Shown here: positions 8,901 to 11,939 of the stretch, piece after piece
Layout: the number at the start of each line of letters is the position of its first letter
How positions within the stretch are numbered: position 1 is the first letter of the stretch
NCBI GenBank assembly: GCA_910585395.1
Contig: CAJUCK010000001.1
Location: 194,549 to 206,487 of the forward strand
From: an uncultured Lachnospiraceae bacterium
GTDB lineage: Bacteria; Bacillota; Clostridia; Lachnospirales; Lachnospiraceae
Direction of reading: 5' to 3'
DNA: 11,939 nt
The notes under the pieces: model-generated
Seen by the model: the letters and a program-made list of their open reading frames with translations, nothing else
Told to the model about the DNA's origin: nothing
The model's database searches: none
Program-made: the position numbers and the translations under genes

Positions 8901-9585
8901 TTATGGTTCCCGTATCAAGATTATGGACGGCGCCGTATTGGAGGCAGGCGATGAGCTGACAGAAGGAAGCGTTAATCCTCACGATATTTTGAAAATTAAG
9001 GGTGTCCGTGCAGTGCAGGATTATATGATTCAAGAGGTGCAGCGAGTATACCGCCTGCAGGGTGTGGAAATCAATGATAAACACATCGAGGTCATTGTGC
9101 GGCAGATGCTGAAGAAAATTCGTATTGAAAATAACGGAGATTCCGAATTTCTTCCCGGAACACTGGTAGATATTCTGGATTATGAAGACGCCAATGAAAG
9201 ACTGGAAGACGAGGGAAAAGAACTGGCAGAGGGCAAACAGGTAATGCTGGGTATTACCAAGGCTTCTCTTGCAACAAATTCCTTCTTATCCGCTGCATCG
9301 TTCCAGGAAACCACCAAGGTACTTACTGAGGCGGCAATCAAAGGTAAAGTAGACCCCTTGATTGGTTTGAAGGAAAATGTACTGATTGGTAAGCTGATTC
9401 CTGCCGGAACAGGTATGAAACGTTATAACAGCATTAAACTTTCTACTGATGTAAATGAGACAGATGATATTTATTTTGAAGAAGAAATGCTGGACTTCAG
9501 TTATAAGCCAGAAGAAGAAACGGTACAAGAGACAGAGAATTTAGAAGATACATCTCATATTGAGGAAGAACTAGTTACAGAATAA
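5905..9585 (+). CDS. rpoC: DNA-directed RNA polymerase subunit beta'
   Basis: This 1226-residue protein is the beta' subunit, carrying the catalytic magnesium site. The start at ATG 5905 has AAGGGAG (5891-5897) 7 nt upstream; ATG 5917 is a less likely alternative. The N-terminal zinc site is C68, C70, C83, C86 (ECHCGKY ... CDRC). The active-site loop NADFDGDQM has D457, D459 and D461. Also visible are RPVTGPGNR and RVDYSGRSVIVVGP in the N-terminal half and LNRAPTLHRLGIQAFEP before the active site. The second zinc site is C803, C886, C893, C896; C804 next to the first ligand is an extra cysteine. The trigger-loop region GEPGTQLTMRTFHTGG has R931 and H934. The large enterobacterial trigger-loop insertion is absent, as in other Firmicutes (Bacillus about 1199 residues). 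The last 37 residues are strongly acidic. A terminator follows 33 bp after the stop, so rpoC ends the operon. Confidence 0.99.
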   Translation: MPEAMNKEKYQPITFDAIKIGLASPEKIREWSRGEVKKPETINYRTLKPEKDGLFCEKIFGPSKDWECHCGKYKKIRYKGVVCDRCGVEITKASVRRERMGHIELAAPVSHIWYFKGIPSRMGLILDLSPRTLEKVLYFASYIVLDKGGSDLQYKQVLSESEYQEAREKFGNDFRVGMGAESIKELLEAIDLEKDAVELKTALRDATGQKRARIIKRLEVVEAFRGSGNKPEWMIMDVIPVIPPDLRPMVQLDGGRFATSDLNDLYRRIINRNNRLRRLLELGAPDIIVRNEKRMLQEAVDALIDNGRRGRPVTGPGNRALKSLSDMLKGKSGRFRQNLLGKRVDYSGRSVIVVGPELKIYQCGLPKEMAIELFKPFVMKELVCNGTAHNIKSAKKMVERLQSEVWDVLEEVIKEHPVMLNRAPTLHRLGIQAFEPILVEGKAIKLHPLVCTAFNADFDGDQMAVHLPLSVEAQSECRFLLLSPNNLLKPSDGGPVAVPSQDMVLGIYYLTQERAGALGEGKFFKNVNEAILAYENDALTLHSRITARMSRTMPDGEVITGNVESTLGRFIFNEILPQDLGFVDRSKPEDRLKLEVDFHVGKKGLKQILEKVINIHGATKTAEVLDDIKSMGYKYSTRAAMTVSISDMTVPAKKPELIKHAQDTVDKITRNYKRGLITEEERYKEVVETWKETDDILTHELLSGLDKYNNIYMMADSGARGSDKQIKQLAGMRGLMADTTGRTIELPIKSNFREGLDVLEYFMSAHGARKGLSDTALRTADSGYLTRRLVDVSQELIIRDIDCCEGKPAPGMYVKAFMDGKEEIESLEERITGRFSCETICDAEGNVLVKANHMITPRRAALVMSKGVNSKGEPLNRVKIRTVLTCRSHNGICAKCYGANMATGQAVQVGESVGIIAAQSIGEPGTQLTMRTFHTGGVAGNDITQGLPRVEELFEARKPKGLAIITEFAGIATIKDSKKKREIIVTNEETGESKAYLIPYGSRIKIMDGAVLEAGDELTEGSVNPHDILKIKGVRAVQDYMIQEVQRVYRLQGVEINDKHIEVIVRQMLKKIRIENNGDSEFLPGTLVDILDYEDANERLEDEGKELAEGKQVMLGITKASLATNSFLSAASFQETTKVLTEAAIKGKVDPLIGLKENVLIGKLIPAGTGMKRYNSIKLSTDVNETDDIYFEEEMLDFSYKPEEETVQETENLEDTSHIEEELVTE

Positions 9586-9618
9586 AGAAGATACAGATAA
9601 TATATACTCTGCTGAGAG

Positions 9619-9660
9619 CCCCTGGAATGCATGTGAAAAAGCATTTCCAGGGGGGTTTTT
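9619..9660 (+). terminator. Intrinsic terminator of rpoBC
   Basis: CCCCTGGAATGC (9619-9630) pairs with GCATTTCCAGGGG (9641-9653), leaving one bulged base. The loop is ATGTGAAAAA, and GG plus TTTTT (9656-9660) follows. It is GC-rich at the base with a clear T tract, 33 bp after the rpoC stop. Confidence 0.92.
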
Positions 9661-9736
9661 ATCATATAATGAATACAAGGAATATTTTATATCATGAAGA
9701 TTCTATGATACATATCACATTTTATTACGAAAAGAG

Positions 9737-9792
9737 TATAATAATGTGCAAAACAGGATGTCGATTTATTGAATTATATGATATAATATAAT
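9737..9792 (+). promoter_or_regulatory. AT-rich probable promoter region of the hemerythrin-REC gene
   Basis: Three perfect -10 hexamers TATAAT lie upstream of the gene, at 9737-9742, 9782-9787 and 9787-9792. None has a good TTGACA-like -35 at 16-18 bp (candidates such as TGTCGA at 9759-9764 match at only 3 of 6 positions). Some promoter must lie here because the rpoBC terminator precedes and the gene follows. Which box is used, and by which sigma factor, cannot be decided. Confidence 0.4.
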
Positions 9793-9829
9793 GCAAATAA
9801 TGATAAAATTGGAGCTAAGGAGGAGGAAA

Positions 9830-11167
9830 ATGGAGAATCAGTTAGTTTGGCAGGACAGATATAATATTGGTGTTGATATTATTGATAAAGAGCATAAGAA
9901 ACTTTTCAGTATCCTTAATAAGCTTTTTAACTATAAGAAGGATGAGGGAAAGAGCCAATGGGTCTGCCAGGAGGGAATTAAGTATTTCAAAGACCATGCA
10001 ATGAATCATTTTATAGAGGAAGAGGCTTATATGGCTTCCATTAATTATGCAGGATTTGAAACACACAGAGGTCTTCATGACAATTTTCGAAAAGTTACCC
10101 TTCCAGCGCTTGAGAGAGAGCTTGAGAGGGAAGAGTACTCTGCTGATGCAATCAATCATTTTCTTGGAGTCTGTGCAGGCTGGCTTATTGCACACACGTT
10201 GATAGAGGACCATGCAATTACAGGAAAATCTGTCAGCAAATGGGTAAATCTTCTGCCAGAAGAAGAGCAGGCAGCTATGCGGCAGGTTATTATTGACCTT
10301 GTCTATGACTTGTTTCAGCTGGAAGCGCGAGTTATCAGTAAGAGCTATGGCGGTGAGAAGATAGGAGAGGGCATATACTACCGCCTTGCATATGCTACTC
10401 AAAAGGGTGATAAGTGGGAGATTATTTTTGCCTTCGAAGAAAAACTGCTGCTCAACACAGTGGGAAATATATTGGGTACAAAATCTGATTCATTGAATGA
10501 TATGTTAATGAATGCCGTGAGATATATGGCGCGTCAGTTTGTCGAACGTATTAAAGAACATTTTTCATCAGCAGAATTGTATGAGATGAAGGAAGAAAAC
10601 CTTCTGAGTTATGAACAATTACAGAAAATATTCAACAGAGAGCGTCCTCAATCCAGTCTCTTGTTTGATACAGGAGCCGGATATTTTGCTTTTTGTGTTA
10701 TGGCGCCGCACTTGCTGGAAAATGGGATTGGGACGGCAATTAAAGCCGACAATGCCATGAAGGAAGTAAAGAAATATATTAAGAAGAGCAACGTAAGTCA
10801 TAAGAGCAAGATACTTGTAGTAGATGATTCTCTAGTGGTGCAGCAGTCTATGAAGGATCTGCTGGGAAATGATTATGAGGTGGCGGTGGCGCAGTCAGGG
10901 CTGTCAGCGATTAGATGTATTACGCTGGACAGACCAGATTTGGTTCTGCTGGATTACGAAATGCCAGTATGCAATGGCAGCCAGGTGTTAGAGATGATTC
11001 GTGCTGAGAAAGATTTTGAAGATATTCCGGTTATTTTCCTGACAGGACGGGCAGATGGGGAGAGTGTGAAAAAGGTGCTTGCTTTGAAGCCGGCAGGTTA
11101 TTTGATAAAAAGCCTAAAGCCAGAGGAAATCAAGAATAATATAGATGGTTTTTTTAAAAATAAATAA
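9830..11167 (+). CDS. Bacteriohemerythrin / CheX-like / response regulator receiver fusion protein
   Basis: This 445-residue protein has no membrane segment. ATG 9830 is chosen because AAGGAGG (9817-9823) lies 6 nt upstream; an in-frame ATG at 9791 lacks such a site. Residues 1-135 are a bacteriohemerythrin domain, opening LVWQDRYNIGVDIIDKEHKKLF, with all seven di-iron ligands: H22, H60, E64, H79, H83, H122, D127. Such domains bind O2 (or NO) reversibly. Residues about 145-318 resemble the CheX/CheC fold by pattern (IIFAFEEKLLLNTVGNILG, then an amphipathic helix), but the catalytic ExxN position reads Y232 and R235, so phosphatase activity is doubtful. Residues 325-445 are a REC domain: acidic pair D332-D333, phosphoacceptor D375 in LLDYEMP, T405, and K427 followed by Ser instead of the usual Pro. 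There is no DNA-binding output, so signalling would be by protein contact. The kinase partner is unknown. Terminators on both sides make it monocistronic. Confidence 0.88.
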   Translation: MENQLVWQDRYNIGVDIIDKEHKKLFSILNKLFNYKKDEGKSQWVCQEGIKYFKDHAMNHFIEEEAYMASINYAGFETHRGLHDNFRKVTLPALERELEREEYSADAINHFLGVCAGWLIAHTLIEDHAITGKSVSKWVNLLPEEEQAAMRQVIIDLVYDLFQLEARVISKSYGGEKIGEGIYYRLAYATQKGDKWEIIFAFEEKLLLNTVGNILGTKSDSLNDMLMNAVRYMARQFVERIKEHFSSAELYEMKEENLLSYEQLQKIFNRERPQSSLLFDTGAGYFAFCVMAPHLLENGIGTAIKADNAMKEVKKYIKKSNVSHKSKILVVDDSLVVQQSMKDLLGNDYEVAVAQSGLSAIRCITLDRPDLVLLDYEMPVCNGSQVLEMIRAEKDFEDIPVIFLTGRADGESVKKVLALKPAGYLIKSLKPEEIKNNIDGFFKNK

Positions 11168-11195
11168 ATGTTCCAGCGCTTTTAATATGCAGAAA

Positions 11196-11244
11196 CGGGC
11201 TGCTGTACCAGCAATTAAGATTTGCAGGTGCGGCAGCCTGTTTT
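11196..11244 (+). terminator. Long-hairpin intrinsic terminator after the hemerythrin-REC gene
   Basis: A 12-bp stem with two G-U wobbles pairs GGCTGCTGTACC (11198-11209) with GGTGCGGCAGCC (11227-11238). It can extend outward by C11196-G11240 and G11197-T11239, and inward by GCAA/TTGC after an A-A mismatch. TTTT (11241-11244) follows. AAAC before and GTTT after the stem are also complementary. The T tract is short, so termination strength is less certain than for the other two terminators. Confidence 0.75.
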
Positions 11245-11320
11245 AGAATGATAGGGCGATGTGCATCAGAGATCTTTTTTGACAAAAAGTACGTAAGTAT
11301 AACTTAAGAAGGATGAATGA

Positions 11321-11349
11321 TTGACATTTTGCTGTTTCTCTGTTATGAT
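11321..11349 (+). promoter_or_regulatory. Promoter of the DEAD-box helicase gene
   Basis: A perfect -35 TTGACA (11321-11326) and a -10 TATGAT (11344-11349) are 17 bp apart, and TG-T (11341-11343) gives an extended -10. The start of transcription should be near 11356, leaving a leader of only about 32 nt. A second TTGACA at 11279-11284 has no well-spaced -10 (TATAAC is only 13 bp away). Confidence 0.85.
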
Positions 11350-11387
11350 TAGCAACAGGCTTAAAATCAGGTAATGAAAGGAAATAT

Positions 11388-11939
11388 ATGGAGACAGTAA
11401 GATTTGATGAGTTAAATTTATATCCAAAGATACTGAGAGGTATTCAGGAAATGGGGTTTGAAGAGGCTACACCTATTCAGAGCAAAGCAATTCCGGTGGT
11501 GATGCAAGGTGTGGACGTGATTGGACAGGCACAGACAGGTACTGGTAAGACAGCCGCATTTGGAATACCTCTTTTAATGAAGGCAGACCCTCATAATAAG
11601 AAAACACAGGCCATTGTACTTTGTCCTACCAGAGAACTGGCAATTCAAGTGGCAGAAGAAATCCGCAGTCTGGCAAAATATATGCATGGTATAAAAGTGC
11701 TTCCTGTGTATGGAGGGCAGGATATTGTAAAACAGATCCGTTCTCTCAAAGGAGGAGCTCAGATTATTATAGGAACGCCAGGACGTGTGATGGATCACTT
11801 GAGAAGAAAGACGATTCGATGTGATTATGTAAATACAATTGTATTGGATGAAGCAGATGAAATGCTGAACATGGGATTTCGAGAGGACATTGAGACTGTC
11901 CTGGAATATATTCCAGAAGAACGGCAGACAGTGCTGTTT
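11388..11939 (+). CDS. DEAD-box ATP-dependent RNA helicase, 3'-truncated by window end
   Basis: The first 184 residues run off the window edge. ATG 11388 has AAAGGA (11377-11382) 5 nt upstream. The frame shows the helicase N-terminal RecA-like domain in order: Q motif (F6 and GFEEATPIQ ending at Q31), motif I AQTGTGKT (48-55), motif Ia PTRELA (80-85), the GG motif (109-110), motif Ib TPGR (130-133) and motif II DEAD (154-157), then MLNMGF. Motif III and the whole C-terminal RecA domain lie beyond the window. The enzyme should unwind short RNA duplexes using ATP, with likely roles in ribosome assembly or mRNA decay, as for the CshA/DeaD group. Which paralogue it is depends on the missing C-terminal region. 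It has its own promoter and is separated by a terminator from the gene before it. Confidence 0.96.
   Translation, partial: METVRFDELNLYPKILRGIQEMGFEEATPIQSKAIPVVMQGVDVIGQAQTGTGKTAAFGIPLLMKADPHNKKTQAIVLCPTRELAIQVAEEIRSLAKYMHGIKVLPVYGGQDIVKQIRSLKGGAQIIIGTPGRVMDHLRRKTIRCDYVNTIVLDEADEMLNMGFREDIETVLEYIPEERQTVLF

Noticed and set aside
8554..9084. Long antisense frame (176 codons) opposite rpoC
   Set aside because: It is a shadow of the highly conserved rpoC coding strand; no ribosome binding site or recognisable domain. The same applies to the antisense frames at 7678-8202, 5586-6029 and 9842-10402.
9690..9710. TATCAT...ATGATA inverted repeat after the rpoBC terminator
   Set aside because: Six AT-rich pairs around a 9-nt loop are expected by chance in such AT-rich sequence; no further support.
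9627..9791. 54-codon open frame between rpoC and the hemerythrin gene
   Set aside because: It starts inside the rpoBC terminator hairpin with no ribosome binding site and runs through the AT-rich promoter region; its composition is not protein-like.
9791..9829. Upstream in-frame ATG at 9791 for the hemerythrin-REC gene
   Set aside because: It overlaps TATAAT boxes and lacks a ribosome binding site. The added 13 residues are not hemerythrin-like, and ATG 9830 has an excellent AAGGAGG.
11187..11246. 19-residue frame after the hemerythrin gene
   Set aside because: It coincides with the terminator hairpin and has no ribosome binding site.
11621..11824. Plus-strand 67-codon frame inside the helicase
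   Set aside because: It lies out of frame within the helicase gene, whose motifs continue unbroken through this stretch.
1..11939. Mobile elements, CRISPR arrays, tRNA or rRNA genes
   Set aside because: No transposase, regularly spaced repeat array, cloverleaf or rRNA-like sequence was seen on reading both strands.

Overview
The window looks like a piece of a Gram-positive chromosome of moderate G+C, most probably a Lachnospiraceae or related Clostridia member. The evidence is Firmicutes-type RpoB and RpoC without the large enterobacterial insertions, strong AGGAGG-like ribosome binding sites, a sigma/DUF4179 anti-sigma pair, and a bacteriohemerythrin-response regulator fusion. The genus assignment is inference. 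All genes are on the + strand.

Layout. (1) Bases 2-424: the 3' part of an ECF-like sigma-70 family factor, cut off by the window edge. It is followed after 2 nt by a membrane-anchored DUF4179-type anti-sigma candidate (427-1617). A strong intrinsic terminator at 1662-1706 closes this unit. (2) 1618-1992: a 375-bp intergenic region holding that terminator, a doubtful 18-codon ORF, a short palindrome, a near-consensus extended -10 promoter, and a roughly 120-nt leader with a perfect 12-bp hairpin. (3) rpoB (1993-5862) and rpoC (5905-9585): the beta and beta' subunits of RNA polymerase, 42 bp apart and ended by an intrinsic terminator at 9619-9660. No rplJL lies directly upstream and no rpsL-rpsG-fusA directly downstream, so rpoBC appears to be a two-gene unit here. 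(4) 9830-11167: one soluble protein with an N-terminal bacteriohemerythrin domain (all seven di-iron ligands present), a middle domain that resembles CheX/CheC by pattern but lacks the ExxN motif, and a C-terminal REC domain. It ends with a long hairpin terminator. (5) 11388-11939: the 5' part of a DEAD-box RNA helicase with its own near-consensus promoter, cut off by the window edge.

How they work together: the sigma/anti-sigma pair is probably an envelope-signal switch that redirects the RNA polymerase whose large subunits are encoded next door. Strong terminators separate all units, so co-regulation across them is not implied. The hemerythrin-REC protein is the least ordinary gene. It plausibly couples oxygen or NO binding at a di-iron site to a phosphorylation-dependent receiver, but no kinase, chemotaxis or flagellar gene lies in the window. 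I see no mobile element, CRISPR array, rRNA or tRNA, and no clearly undescribed multigene system. The best candidates for a second look are the hemerythrin/CheX-like/REC architecture and the rpoB leader hairpin.
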